A stretch of 64,000 nt of DNA from Thermomonas sp. (GTDB taxonomy: Bacteria > Pseudomonadota > Gammaproteobacteria > Xanthomonadales > Xanthomonadaceae). Of the stretch, positions 46,367 through 58,503 are shown in pieces. Positions within the stretch are counted from its first letter, which is position 1, and every line of letters starts with the position of its first letter. The stretch covers positions 1 through 64,000 of the forward strand of contig NZ_JAMLIW010000005.1 of assembly GCF_023953935.1 (NCBI RefSeq). The letters are read 5' to 3'. Made by a program: the position numbers and the translations under genes. The notes below the pieces were generated by a model. The model was not told where the DNA came from and searched no databases. It worked only from the letters and a program-made list of their open reading frames with translations.

Positions 46367-47136
46367 GGGCGGAGGCGAGCGTGATGGCGCATGCCGCGCA
46401 TTCTGAAGGACCCAGGCTGAAGTCGTGACGAACGGGTCCGTGACGGTTCACCCGGTTGCGATGGCCGGAGCATCGACCAGCAGCGCGCCGGTGGTGCACG
46501 CCTCCGGATCCTTGAATATCCGAATCCCCGGATATCCGGATCCGTGCTCCTCCGGACTGCGGACCCTCCGGCGCCGCCGTGCCGCAGGGTCGGGGCGATC
46601 TTTCCGGCCCGGTTCCAGGCGGCAATTCCGGGTCGCAAAAAAGGCTTGACAGACCCGGCAAGTGCGGCTCCGGCAGCAGCCGTGCGGGCTGCAGCCGAAT
46701 CAGTTGTGCACAGCCGCAGGAATTGCCGCCCGCGGCGGTGTTCCACGCATTGCGTCGTCGCGTTCAGTCTCTGTTTCACAATCAAGTCATTGAAATACAA
46801 CGCAATAGTGCGATTGGCGCTTTTTTCGCCAGCCCGGGTGCCAGCGCGCTGCAATGCGCCTTGAGGGAGGTGGTCGCGGTCGGATGCACAGAGTTATCCA
46901 CAGGTCGTGTGGATAACGAAATTTTATCTTTTACAACAGCAACTTGGCGACGCTTTGTGAGCCCTGATGCAACAATGCGCGGCAACTGCCCCACGGGCGC
47001 GGGCGTCCGCTGCAAGCGGCGCGAACCCGACGCAGGCGAGGCCACCGTTTGCCTGCGCGCCGCGCGGCCAACCGCCCGCACCCTGCGGGCAACGCCGGGG
47101 AATCCGCGCTGCCTTGGACTGCCCTAGACTGCCTCC
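46367..47136. other. 770-base gene-free region upstream of priA
   Basis: No reading frame here looks coding; those present lack family features and start signals. It contains palindromic CGGATATCCG-type repeats near 46510-46540, AT-rich patches at 46770-46835 and 46915-46935, and the paired DnaA boxes (46893-46917). It must hold the promoter of the DUF3106 gene on the left and of priA on the right. No RNA gene was recognised. Confidence 0.6.
46893..46917. promoter_or_regulatory. Inverted pair of perfect DnaA boxes
   Basis: TTATCCACA at 46894-46902 on the plus strand and its inverse TGTGGATAA at 46908-46916 form a 10-bp palindrome GTTATCCACA / TGTGGATAAC with a five-base spacer. Both match the strict DnaA consensus. 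An AT-rich stretch (AAATTTTATCTTTTACAA) follows. The pair is 220 bases upstream of priA. Confidence 0.7.
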
Positions 47137-49458
<2,322 letters not shown>

Positions 49459-49473
49459 CGCCAACGTCAGCTC

Positions 49474-52005
49474 ATGAAAAATCCCCACATGCGAAACCGC
49501 TCAGCAGATCTCCCCGCCCGTCACGTGCGCAGACCGCGAGGCGTGCTCATCGCCTGCCTGCTGCTCGTCAGCGCCTGGCCGGTCATGGCAGACAATCCGC
49601 CGCCGCCCGAGAGCAATGCCCAAAAAGTGGCCGCTTTCCTGGACGACAGCGCGATTCAATTCGAATCCGTAGCCCCGCATGACGCAAGGCCGGACATCGA
49701 GCATGCCCTGTATGCCTGGGCCAAGCAGGGCACCACGCTGGCCGTCCTGCGCAGCCGATTGGCGGAGAAATATGCGCTACCACCCGCACTGGCGGGACAG
49801 CTGGTGGATCTCACCTTTGCCCGGGTGCAGCACCATCCCTATACCGTGAAACCCAGCGAGCGCGAACAACTGCTTTCGCAATATCGGGCGCTGCATTCGC
49901 AATATCCGAATCTGCCGATCATTCGCGATGAACTCGCCTTTGCCATCGAGGATTACGAAAACTGCTCGGGTGCGGCACTCGATGCGCTGGTGCAGGGGGC
50001 GGAGGAAGTCGCCCAGCGGCAACGTTTCTACTCGTTGACGCAGTGCCAATCGCTCCTTACGCCGCTGACGGCATCACAACCTGAGCATGCCGAGTTTTAT
50101 GCAGCGCTCATTGCGGTGGACGACGTCGGCAGCCCCATGCAGCTGGCCAGCGTGCGCATGGCCGATACCTTGGCATCTTCGGCCGAAGGAGGGCTGTCGC
50201 CGGCAAGGCAGGTCGAGATCAGGATCGCGCGTTTGCGCGCCGAGCTGACTGCCGGGTTTGTCGATGCGGCGACGGATGCGATTCCGCAGGCCGGAAGTCC
50301 GCTGCATGATCCGGTAATAGCCGGCCTGGGTGTACGGGACCGGCTGGCAATCGCCGCTGCGTACTGGCTGCAGGGAGACGCCCGGTCAGCGGCGGCGTGG
50401 CGTGCGTTGGCGGCGCAGATTCCGGTATCTGCCGAGGATGACCAACAGCGTGATGATGGCTCGGGTGAGGAGGCTGCGTTCGACACTGCTGCCTCCGCAT
50501 CCGATGCGCTCGCAGATGATCGTTTCAGTTCAGGTAGGGAGGCTACGCCCTATGCGGCTGCCTCACTGCGTGCCAACCTTGACCGTTTGCTGGGGTCTGC
50601 ACTCGCACCCGATCCTTCGGTCGACCTGTTTCCACTGCTGATCCTGCGATACCAGAAACAGGAAGATAGATACCACGCGCCCGATCCCTACTGGCACAGC
50701 CTGTGGACGCCGCTGCTGGATCGGCTCGCCCAGCGTGACGGCTATCCAGGCCTGGCCGATTCCGATGACGGCGGGTGGCCCAAGCTCCGTCGTCGTGAGG
50801 CAGAGCAGGTAATCGCGAATTGCTATCGCTGTGCTCCGGTCCTGTTGGCCGCCATCCGCCAAGCGGGTGAAAGCGCGCCGCTTTCACCGGCCGCGCCTGC
50901 CTCCGCGACTGCACCCAGCGGGTTGCCCGCCGCAGTGATGGCGCGCATGGATCGCCAACTGACGGCAACAGCGCAATGGGAGGAACAGCCGCTGCCGCTT
51001 GCATCACGTACACCAAGGCCGCAATCCCATCCGGAGCGGGGCGATGACATCGCCGCAAGGTCGAATCGCCACATGACGCGACCGGCCTGGGCCCGCTTGC
51101 TGCCCAGCGGTGAACTGGTGCGCTATCAGGTTGACGGGCCGCGCATCGTCGCCATCACCGCATCACAGCGGCTCGACCCGGTGGGTGAGTTGAGCAGCGG
51201 CGGCTACTGGGTCAGCTTGTCTTCGGATGGCGGGAAAACATTCGCCCCACCGCTGTATACCGGCCTGCGTGTGTACCAGCCCTATGTGATCCGGCCCACC
51301 TCGAGACTGCCGTTGCTGGATGGCGAAAGCCTGCGAATAGAAGTCGCGCTGCGCCGGATCGATCCGGCCAAAGTGATGCTTCCACCCATTGCCTTGCCGG
51401 TGGTGGAGTCCAAGGATGATCTCTACATCCGCATTCCCTTGGCGGACTTGGCCCGGGACAGCGATGGCGATGGCCTGAGCGATCTTGCCGAACAGGCGAT
51501 GTTGCTCGATCCAACCGTGGCCGATACCGATGCCGATGGTCTGGGCGATGCCCAAGACCCGCTGCCGCAGGTTGCATCCAGTGCGAACTGCAGCCGTTAC
51601 TCCGAGCCATTGGCGCTGGTGCTCAATCAGATCCTGGGCGAGTCACTGGGCGCCATCGTGACTACCGCCGCACATGCAGGCGGCGAGCCTGCACAAGGCT
51701 ATGCCTTGGGCCTGGGCACGGCGGAGCAAGGGGCCGATGGCACCACGTTCCTGGTGGCACCTGCAGCGTATTTTTGCGGGATCAGCCTGCAACATCGCGT
51801 GATCGTGCTGACGCCCGCGCAGCAATCCGCACTGGCCGCTGCACGCGGCGTCTTCTATCCCATCGAAATTTCGAAATTCGAACTGTCCCGCGACGGCAGC
51901 CAAGGTGTCGTGGTCTGGTCCGCGACCTTTACGGGCGGCACCTTGCTACTGAAGAAGGTCAATGGACAGTGGACAATGGAAGAAGCCGGACGCTGGATCA
52001 CATGA
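49474..52005 (+). CDS. Large secreted protein of unknown function
   Basis: 843 residues with a signal peptide-like hydrophobic segment at about 23-39 after a long basic N-terminus (cleavage near VMADNP). The body is mostly helical to about residue 480, then beta-rich ([20 protein letters not shown]). Near residues 655-690, [13 protein letters not shown] and [15 protein letters not shown] form two acidic thrombospondin-type-3-like calcium-binding repeats. The C-terminus resembles a domain with paired cysteines. No family recognised. It lies 15 bases after priA and upstream of tal. Confidence 0.6.
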   Translation: MKNPHMRNRSADLPARHVRRPRGVLIACLLLVSAWPVMADNPPPPESNAQKVAAFLDDSAIQFESVAPHDARPDIEHALYAWAKQGTTLAVLRSRLAEKYALPPALAGQLVDLTFARVQHHPYTVKPSEREQLLSQYRALHSQYPNLPIIRDELAFAIEDYENCSGAALDALVQGAEEVAQRQRFYSLTQCQSLLTPLTASQPEHAEFYAALIAVDDVGSPMQLASVRMADTLASSAEGGLSPARQVEIRIARLRAELTAGFVDAATDAIPQAGSPLHDPVIAGLGVRDRLAIAAAYWLQGDARSAAAWRALAAQIPVSAEDDQQRDDGSGEEAAFDTAASASDALADDRFSSGREATPYAAASLRANLDRLLGSALAPDPSVDLFPLLILRYQKQEDRYHAPDPYWHSLWTPLLDRLAQRDGYPGLADSDDGGWPKLRRREAEQVIANCYRCAPVLLAAIRQAGESAPLSPAAPASATAPSGLPAAVMARMDRQLTATAQWEEQPLPLASRTPRPQSHPERGDDIAARSNRHMTRPAWARLLPSGELVRYQVDGPRIVAITASQRLDPVGELSSGGYWVSLSSDGGKTFAPPLYTGLRVYQPYVIRPTSRLPLLDGESLRIEVALRRIDPAKVMLPPIALPVVESKDDLYIRIPLADLARDSDGDGLSDLAEQAMLLDPTVADTDADGLGDAQDPLPQVASSANCSRYSEPLALVLNQILGESLGAIVTTAAHAGGEPAQGYALGLGTAEQGADGTTFLVAPAAYFCGISLQHRVIVLTPAQQSALAAARGVFYPIEISKFELSRDGSQGVVVWSATFTGGTLLLKKVNGQWTMEEAGRWIT

Positions 52006-52078
52006 TGTCGTCATTGCTTGCACTCAACCGCCGCTGGTGAGCGCGTGCTCCACAGCGTGCGGCATCTGCCCTTCCTCC

Positions 52079-53038
52079 ATGCCAACAGACACCCCCGTGA
52101 CCCACCAACTCGACCAGCTCCGTCAACACTCCATCGTGGTTGCCGATACCGGCGATATCGACGCCATTGCGCAGTTCCAGCCACAGGACGCCACCACCAA
52201 TCCTTCGCTGCTGCTCAAGGCCGCCGCGCTTCCGGCATACGCGCCGCTGCTCGATGCGGCGGTGGCGCGGGCCAGCGGCACCAACCGTACCGGCGATGCC
52301 TGTGATCGCCTCGCCGTCGCCATCGGCGCGGAAATCCTGAAGCTGATCCCGGGCCGGGTGTCCACCGAAGTCGATGCGCGGTTGAGCTTCGATACTGCGG
52401 CCACGATCGCCAAAGCACGCAAGCTGGTCGGGCTGTATGCCGACGCTGGCATCGGCACCGAGCGCCTGCTGATCAAGATCGCCGCCACCTGGGAAGGGAT
52501 CCGCGCCGCCGAAGTGCTGGAGCGCGAGGGCATCCACTGCAACCTCACCCTGCTGTTCTCGTTCGCGCAGGCGGTGGCCTGCGCCGAAGCGGGCGTGTTC
52601 CTGATTTCGCCTTTCGTCGGCCGCATCTTCGACTGGCACCTCGCCCATGGCATGGCCAAACCCGCGAACGCACAGGACGACCCCGGCGTGCAGTCGGTGA
52701 CGCGCATCTGGAATTACTACAAGCAACACGGCTACGCCACCGTGGTGATGGGGGCGAGCTTCCGCAACACCTCGCAGGTGCTGGCGCTGGCCGGCTGCGA
52801 CCGGCTTACCATTTCACCGGATTTGCTGGCCGAAATGGCGGCCACGGAGGGCGACGTTGCGCCGGTCCTGGTCGATGACGGCAAGCGCACCGCACCACCT
52901 TCCGCGCTGGACGAAGCCCATTTCCGCTGGCAGCACAACGAAGACGCAATGGCCACCGAGAAGCTGGCCGAAGGCATCCGCAAATTCACCGTGGACCAGC
53001 ACAAGCTCGAAGCGCTGCTGGCGCAACGCCTCGGCTGA
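52079..53038 (+). CDS. tal: Transaldolase
   Basis: Class I transaldolase of 319 residues, transferring dihydroxyacetone units in the non-oxidative pentose phosphate pathway. The Schiff-base lysine is Lys133 in [10 protein letters not shown] (E. coli TalB Lys132), and [12 protein letters not shown] is the family signature. The ATG at 52079 gives the usual start; the frame is open further upstream but outside the family. Separated by two bases from the next gene. Confidence 0.96.
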   Translation: MPTDTPVTHQLDQLRQHSIVVADTGDIDAIAQFQPQDATTNPSLLLKAAALPAYAPLLDAAVARASGTNRTGDACDRLAVAIGAEILKLIPGRVSTEVDARLSFDTAATIAKARKLVGLYADAGIGTERLLIKIAATWEGIRAAEVLEREGIHCNLTLLFSFAQAVACAEAGVFLISPFVGRIFDWHLAHGMAKPANAQDDPGVQSVTRIWNYYKQHGYATVVMGASFRNTSQVLALAGCDRLTISPDLLAEMAATEGDVAPVLVDDGKRTAPPSALDEAHFRWQHNEDAMATEKLAEGIRKFTVDQHKLEALLAQRLG

Positions 53039-53040
53039 CG

Positions 53041-53661
53041 GTGGCGATGGCGACCCTGCTGCTGGCCTTCGACCTGATCGGCACCTTCGTGTTCGCCCTC
53101 AGCGGCGGGGTGCTGGCGGTGCGTTACAAGCTGGACCTGTTCGGCGTGCTGGTGCTGGCCTGCACGGCCGCGGTGTCCGGCGGCATCGTGCGCGATGTGC
53201 TGATCGGCGCACACCCGCCGGCGTCGCTGGCCGACTGGCGCTATCTGGTCACCGCCATGCTCGCCGGGCTGGTGACATTCCGCTGGTGTCATGCGATCGA
53301 ACGCCTGCGCAACCCGGTGCAACTGTTCGATGCCGCCGGCCTCGCGCTGTTCGCAGTGCTGGGCACCGGCAAGGCGCTGAGCTTCGGGCTGTCGCCGTTC
53401 GCGTCGATGCTGCTGGGGATGGTGACCGGCATCGGCGGCGGCATCGCCCGCGACGTGCTGGTGGCGCGGGTGCCGGTGGTGCTGCAAGCCGAGCTGTACG
53501 CGGTGGCGGCCCTGGCTGGCGGCGGTGTGGTGGCGCTGGCCGCTGCGCTGGACCTGCCCCACGTCCCGGCCATGGCGGTCGGCGCGCTGCTGTGCTTCTT
53601 CCTGCGCTACATGGGCATCCGCCGTGGCTGGCGCCTGCCGGTAGCGAGGCGGCGGGAGTAA
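53041..53661 (+). CDS. Trimeric intracellular cation-channel-type (UPF0126) membrane protein
   Basis: Seven-helix membrane protein of 206 residues with the internal duplication of the bacterial TRIC/UPF0126 family: GGIVRDVLIGAHPP in the first half and GGIARDVLVARVPVVL in the second. The family forms homotrimeric cation channels in some structures. Start is a GTG at 53041; an ATG at 53047 is possible. It begins two bases after the tal stop, so probably cotranscribed. Confidence 0.85.
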   Translation: MAMATLLLAFDLIGTFVFALSGGVLAVRYKLDLFGVLVLACTAAVSGGIVRDVLIGAHPPASLADWRYLVTAMLAGLVTFRWCHAIERLRNPVQLFDAAGLALFAVLGTGKALSFGLSPFASMLLGMVTGIGGGIARDVLVARVPVVLQAELYAVAALAGGGVVALAAALDLPHVPAMAVGALLCFFLRYMGIRRGWRLPVARRRE

Positions 53662-53680
53662 ATGCCGGGCGACCGGTTTC

Positions 53681-54538
53681 CTACGGCCTGGTTTTCTTCA
53701 CGGCTTTTTTTGCCGCCTGCTTGGTGGACTTGGCACGAATGTGGTTCTTGTCCTCGTGCAGCTCGAACAAATCCGTTGCGGTGATCAGGCCCTTCAGGTT
53801 CGCGTAGCCGTAGTTCTTGGCCGTGAAGGAATTGCGATTGACCAGATAATGGCCGACCGCGCCCAGGTGCGACCAGCCATCACGATCCGTCGCCGCGGTG
53901 GCGTTGCGCAGGAGATTGACCAGCTCGGTGTCACCTCGCAGCTCCGCGCCTGTTTTCCTGGGCAGCGGCTGCGCCGGCTTGATCACCGGCGTGGGTGCGA
54001 CGGCAGGGCCCTGCGGCTTTACCTCGACGGTCGCCTTGGGCGTTCCCGCAATTCGTTCACTCGCGCCGGTTGCCTGTGACTTCTGTTCGGCTGGCGGTGG
54101 CGTTTCTTCCTGCGCATCGACGTGGAAGAAGATTGAGCAGGCGCGCTTGAAGGCATTCGGCGTTTGCGCCTTGCCGAAGCCGTACACATGCATGTTCGCG
54201 CCACGCAACCGCATCGCCAGTGGAGTGAAGTCCGAGTCGCTGGACACGAGCGCGAAGGCATCGAAGCCGCCGCCATGCAGGAGGTCCATGGCCTCAATGA
54301 CCATCGCCATGTCCGAGGCGTTGCCTTTGCTTGTGTAAGCGATCTGCTGTACGGGTTGGATTGCGTTGTCCAACAGCGATTCCCGCCATCCTTTGAGGTG
54401 CGGACTACCCCAATCACCGTAAGCTCGCCTGACGTTGGCCATCCCGAGTTCGGCGAGCTCGCCCAGAACGTAGTCAAGGCTGGAAGCCGATGCGTTGTCG
54501 GCATCGATCAACAGCGCGATTCGCATCGTGGAAGCCAT
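53681..54538 (-). CDS. NYN-domain nuclease-like protein with LOTUS (OST-HTH) domain
   Basis: 285-residue protein. The N-terminal NYN (PIN-like, LabA/DUF88) domain carries IALLIDADNAS and FALVSSDSDFTPLAMRLRG, the acidic residues expected for metal-dependent RNA cleavage. A Pro/Lys-rich linker leads to a C-terminal OST-HTH/LOTUS domain (about 205-265, DGWSHLGAVGHYLVNRNSF), a putative RNA-binding winged helix. Ends in a Lys/Ala tail. Start at 54538 chosen from GAGG seven bases upstream. Probably RNA metabolism; target unknown. Confidence 0.85.
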   Translation of the reverse strand: MASTMRIALLIDADNASASSLDYVLGELAELGMANVRRAYGDWGSPHLKGWRESLLDNAIQPVQQIAYTSKGNASDMAMVIEAMDLLHGGGFDAFALVSSDSDFTPLAMRLRGANMHVYGFGKAQTPNAFKRACSIFFHVDAQEETPPPAEQKSQATGASERIAGTPKATVEVKPQGPAVAPTPVIKPAQPLPRKTGAELRGDTELVNLLRNATAATDRDGWSHLGAVGHYLVNRNSFTAKNYGYANLKGLITATDLFELHEDKNHIRAKSTKQAAKKAVKKTRP

Positions 54539-54582
54539 GGACGATCCTCGCCCGGAAAGCCGCAGCATAGCCCGGAAACACA

Positions 54583-54608
54583 AACAGCCCGGACCGCTCC
54601 GGGCTGTT
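54583..54608 (-). terminator. Hairpin downstream of rpoH
   Basis: An 11-bp stem AACAGCCCGGA / TCCGGGCTGTT with loop CCGC, followed on the minus strand by TGTGTTT. It lies between rpoH and the NYN gene, after the tandem repeats, and probably ends rpoH transcripts. Confidence 0.7.
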
Positions 54609-54647
54609 GCGTGTTCCAGCAGGTCAGCGGGTTCGTGGTTCGACAGG

Positions 54648-54746
54648 CTCACCACGAACGGGGAAGACTCATCACGGACGGGAAGGCCCACCACGAACGG
54701 GGAAGGCTCACCACGGATGAGAAAGACTCATCACGAAGGGGGAGGC

Positions 54747-54747
<1 letters not shown>
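54648..54747. repeat. Five tandem 20-bp repeats abutting rpoH
   Basis: Units of exactly 20 bases at 54648-54667, 54668-54687, 54688-54707, 54708-54727 and 54728-54747, each a variant of CTCACCACGAACGGGGAAGA, running right up to the rpoH stop. The adjacent 54625-54647 carries the inverted form of the same sequence. Same family as 44510-44640. Confidence 0.8.
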
Positions 54748-55613
<866 letters not shown>

Positions 55614-55635
55614 GTTCGCACTCCCCAATGACATG

Positions 55636-55665
55636 ATTTTAGCAGTCGCACTGTATGACTGCTAA
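55636..55665 (-). promoter_or_regulatory. CIRCE-like operator overlapping the rpoH promoter
   Basis: A perfect inverted repeat with 9-base arms and 9-base spacer: TTAGCAGTC-N9-GACTGCTAA (55639-55665). The HrcA operator CIRCE has the same geometry and differs in one symmetric position (TTAGCACTC-N9-GAGTGCTAA). On the minus strand TTAGCA-N18-TAAAAT (55665-55636) reads as a promoter upstream of rpoH. It could be an HrcA or related repressor site. Confidence 0.55.
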
Positions 55666-55692
55666 TCACGGTGGAAGTTCCCTGCGTTCCAT

Positions 55693-56475
55693 TCATGGAA
55701 CGCCCGCTGCGCCACCATCTTCCCGATTTGGGGTGGGTTCGTTCAGATTCAAGTCCGCGATGGAACCCAGCCGCCAGTCCACCGGGGCCAGACCATTCCT
55801 GACAAGATATCGATTTGCCGCCGAAAAATGCCCGCAGCCGAGAAAGCCGCGGTGGGCCGACAGCGGCGAGGGGTGCGGGGCGCGCAGCACCCGGTGGCGG
55901 CCGGCGTCGATCATCGCCCCCTTCTTCTGGGCGTAGCTGCCCCAGAGCAGGAACACCAGGTGCTCGCGCTGGCGATCCAGCACCTCGACCACATGGTCGG
56001 TGAAGCCCTCCCAACCCTTGCCCTGGTGCGAGCCGGCTTGCCCGGCGTCCACCGTCAGCACGCTGTTGAGCAGCAGCACGCCCTGGCGCGCCCACGGCAG
56101 CAGGCAGCCGTGGTCGGGGCGCACGAAGCCGACATCGCGCGCCAGCTCCTTGTAGATATTGTCCAGCGACGGCGGCACCGGCACGCCCGGTCGCACGGAA
56201 AAGCACAGCCCGTGCGCCTGCCCCGGCCCGTGATAGGGATCCTGACCGAGGATGACGACTTTCACCGCATCGAACGGGGTCGCGTCAAACGCGGCAAAGA
56301 TGTTGCGGCTGGCCGGATACACGGTGGCGCCGTTGGCCTTGCGCTGGTGCAGGAACTGCGAAAGCGCGCGCATGTCCTCGCGCGCGAACCAGTCGCCGAC
56401 CCGGGCTTTCCAGCTCGGCTCCAGTTGCAGGTTGGCAGGGGCAGCAGTCACCGCGGAGCTCAAATCACCAATCAC
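55693..56475 (-). CDS. ung: Uracil-DNA glycosylase
   Basis: Family 1 uracil-DNA glycosylase, 260 residues, removing uracil from DNA at the start of base-excision repair. The water-activating motif GQDPYHG is at residues 77-83 (catalytic Asp79), and the HPSPLSAH motif at 201-208 carries the second catalytic His. The start at 56475 lies within a direct-repeat sequence, and conservation begins around residue 18 ([12 protein letters not shown]), so the true start may be downstream. Confidence 0.95.
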   Translation of the reverse strand: MIGDLSSAVTAAPANLQLEPSWKARVGDWFAREDMRALSQFLHQRKANGATVYPASRNIFAAFDATPFDAVKVVILGQDPYHGPGQAHGLCFSVRPGVPVPPSLDNIYKELARDVGFVRPDHGCLLPWARQGVLLLNSVLTVDAGQAGSHQGKGWEGFTDHVVEVLDRQREHLVFLLWGSYAQKKGAMIDAGRHRVLRAPHPSPLSAHRGFLGCGHFSAANRYLVRNGLAPVDWRLGSIADLNLNEPTPNREDGGAAGVP

Positions 56476-56494
56476 GAATCACCAATCACGGCCC

Positions 56495-56683
56495 TCAAAT
56501 CGACCCGCGCTTTTTCTCGAACAGGAAATACGCCACGCCCAGCGCGGCGCCGATCCCCAGCGACACCAGCCAACCCAGCGGGCTGAGCCACTTCAGCAAC
56601 CCGGCAAGGATCAGGCCGAGTACGACGAACTGCGAATAACGCCAGCGGCTCTCGCGAAAGCTCTTCAGTTCCGGTCCCGCCAT
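56495..56683 (-). CDS. Small membrane protein
   Basis: 62-residue protein with two hydrophobic segments (about residues 16-32 and 36-54) and a basic C-terminus (FEKKRGSI). The ATG at 56683 follows AGGAGG, which decides the start over the longer upstream frame. No known family recognised; the layout is that of an uncharacterised membrane-bound small protein. On the same strand as ung, whose start lies 20 bases downstream. Confidence 0.7.
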   Translation of the reverse strand: MAGPELKSFRESRWRYSQFVVLGLILAGLLKWLSPLGWLVSLGIGAALGVAYFLFEKKRGSI

Positions 56684-56819
56684 GCCGCCCTCCTGCCGCC
56701 GGCTCCTGCGACCGGCTTTGCCGGGATTATCCCATCGCCGGCGCGGATCGGGCGCGTGTCCTTCCACGCCGCGATTCTTCGTAAGACTTCAATGAGAAGG
56801 ATCAACGGAGGCCCGAGCG

Positions 56820-57455
56820 ATGAAACACGCACCGAACTGGATGTGCACGACCTTGGCCCTGTCTGTCGTTCTGGCGCTGGCCGGTTGCGGGCGCGCGCCG
56901 GAAACACCTGCCACCGCCACCGCCACCGCTGCGGCGGCGGCAGTGCAGCCCGCGTTGGCCGCACCATCCAGCGCCGACGCCCGGCCTGATCAAGAGCCCG
57001 ACGAGACCAGCACCGAGGCCAGCCTCGAATCCGGCGCGGCACCCGTGCAAGGCGATGCCGCAAGCCCCTACGCCTTTTCGGTCGACATCACCCTGTCTCC
57101 GCCCGCCGCCCAGCAGCTGTCCCGCCACCGGGAAACGATCAAGCTGGCCGCCTTCTATTACGGCTTGCCCAAACCCGGCCTGCCCGAAGGCATCGACAAC
57201 GAAATGGGGCAGGTCTTCCTCGGTGAAACCGAGCTCGAAATTCCCGGTGCCGACGGCCGCGCGCATTTCGACGGCAAGGGCGTGCAGACCAGCCGGCTCC
57301 GCTACATCGAGGGCGAGCCGCAGATCAACCTCAACGTGTACTCGGGACGGCGCTCGTCGGAGGACAACCTGCTCGACTGCGACTTCTTCGAAGACGCGGT
57401 GCGCGTGGCGCACGCCGCGCCGCTCAAGATCCACTGCAAGCTGATCGGGGAGTAG
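56820..57455 (+). CDS. Predicted lipoprotein of unknown function
   Basis: 211-residue protein with a signal peptide and lipobox LAGC at residues 20-23. A low-complexity Ala/Thr/Pro-rich region (about 27-80) follows, then a globular beta-rich domain (about 82-210) with SVDITLSPPAAQQLSRHRET and INLNVYSGRRSSEDNLLDC. Two cysteines in the C-terminal 30 residues may pair. No family identified. Confidence 0.65.
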   Translation: MKHAPNWMCTTLALSVVLALAGCGRAPETPATATATAAAAAVQPALAAPSSADARPDQEPDETSTEASLESGAAPVQGDAASPYAFSVDITLSPPAAQQLSRHRETIKLAAFYYGLPKPGLPEGIDNEMGQVFLGETELEIPGADGRAHFDGKGVQTSRLRYIEGEPQINLNVYSGRRSSEDNLLDCDFFEDAVRVAHAAPLKIHCKLIGE

Positions 57456-57571
57456 CCGGCACGGGACGCCGGACGAACACGGCGGCCGGCCCCGCAGCAC
57501 GCCGACGATGGCAGCGGATCCGCGGCTGATTCTGCGATATATTGCGTCGATCGAAACTTGGGAACGACGCC

Positions 57572-58435
57572 ATGTTGCGCACGTGGTTGCTGTCTTTTCT
57601 GTTGGCGATCGCCGCGACCGCCAGCGCGAGCGCCGGCGTCATCGACCGCTCGCAGATCGAATCCACCATGCTGGTCAACGGGTTCGTCACCATCGATCCC
57701 AGCGGTTTGGTTGTCGGGCACGCGCTTGATTCCAACGCGAACCTTTCACCAGAGCTGGTGGCCTTCCTCGACAAATCCATCGAGCGCTGGCGCTTCGAGC
57801 CGGTCGTGGTGGATGGCCGGGTCGTGCGCGCGCGGGTGCCCATGTACTTGCGGCTGGTCGCCAAGCCCGCAGGGGATGGCCAATACACAATCCGAATCGC
57901 GAGCACGTGGTTTGGGGCTCATACCGGTACTAATACTGGTACTACGCAAGCGGTGAGGGGTGCCCCGACGGCAACCCGCATGGTGCCTCCGAAATATCCG
58001 AGAGGCGCCATGAACCGTGGCGGCAAGGGAACCGTCTATCTGCGGGTGACGTTCGGCCCGGACGGCAAGGTGACGCAGGCCTATGCCAGCCAGGTCAATC
58101 TGCGCGTGCTTGGAACGCCGGGCCAGATGCAGGAACTGCGCCGTCAGTTCGCGGAAGCATCGCTGGCGGCCGCCCGTCAGTGGGAGTTCGCGCCGCCGAC
58201 TTCCGGTGAAGACGCCGGAAAGAGCGAGTGGTCGGTCATGGTTCCGGTGACGTATATCCTCGGTAGAGAGACGCCGCCCAAGCCGGGCGAATGGGATTCC
58301 TACGTGCCGGGCCCGATGATGGGCCCCTCGGGCGAGATTCTGCCGCAAACCGCCGCCAGCCCCGACGCCCTCCCCGACAGCGGGGTGTTTTCCGCCGAAC
58401 AGGGCGCCCGGCTGCTGACGCCGCCTTCGGCCTGA
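57572..58435 (+). CDS. Secreted protein with TonB C-terminal-like domains
   Basis: 287-residue exported protein, signal peptide cleaved near ASASAG. Two TonB C-terminal-like regions are visible, the first at about 25-110 (VTIDPSGLVVGHALD) and the second at about 128-230 (PPKYPRGAMNRGGKGTVYLRV, PDGKVTQAYASQV). Like the product of 38716-39501 it has no membrane anchor. The C-terminus is a Pro/Ala-rich tail. Terminated by the hairpin at 58456-58480. Confidence 0.72.
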   Translation: MLRTWLLSFLLAIAATASASAGVIDRSQIESTMLVNGFVTIDPSGLVVGHALDSNANLSPELVAFLDKSIERWRFEPVVVDGRVVRARVPMYLRLVAKPAGDGQYTIRIASTWFGAHTGTNTGTTQAVRGAPTATRMVPPKYPRGAMNRGGKGTVYLRVTFGPDGKVTQAYASQVNLRVLGTPGQMQELRRQFAEASLAAARQWEFAPPTSGEDAGKSEWSVMVPVTYILGRETPPKPGEWDSYVPGPMMGPSGEILPQTAASPDALPDSGVFSAEQGARLLTPPSA

Positions 58436-58455
58436 GCCGAACACGCTGTCAACAA

Positions 58456-58480
58456 AAACGCCCCGCACTGCGGGGCGTTT
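58456..58480. terminator. Bidirectional intrinsic terminator
   Basis: Perfect 11-bp stem AAACGCCCCGC / GCGGGGCGTTT with a three-base loop and flanking A and T runs, placed between the convergent TonB-like gene and rho. Confidence 0.88.
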
Positions 58481-58503
58481 CGTTTTGCGCTGTGCAAACG
58501 CGG

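Noticed and set aside
46646-46651. Perfect TTGACA at 46646-46651 as a promoter
   Set aside because: No matching -10 hexamer lies 16-18 bases downstream.
46893-46935. The DnaA-box pair as chromosomal oriC
   Set aside because: Only two boxes are present and dnaA, dnaN, gyrB and gidA are not near. A gene-free AT-rich region with more boxes would be expected. GC skew over the whole chromosome would decide.
46579-47127. 182-codon plus-strand ORF upstream of priA
   Set aside because: No ribosome-binding site, no family features, and composition like non-coding sequence; it spans the paired DnaA boxes.
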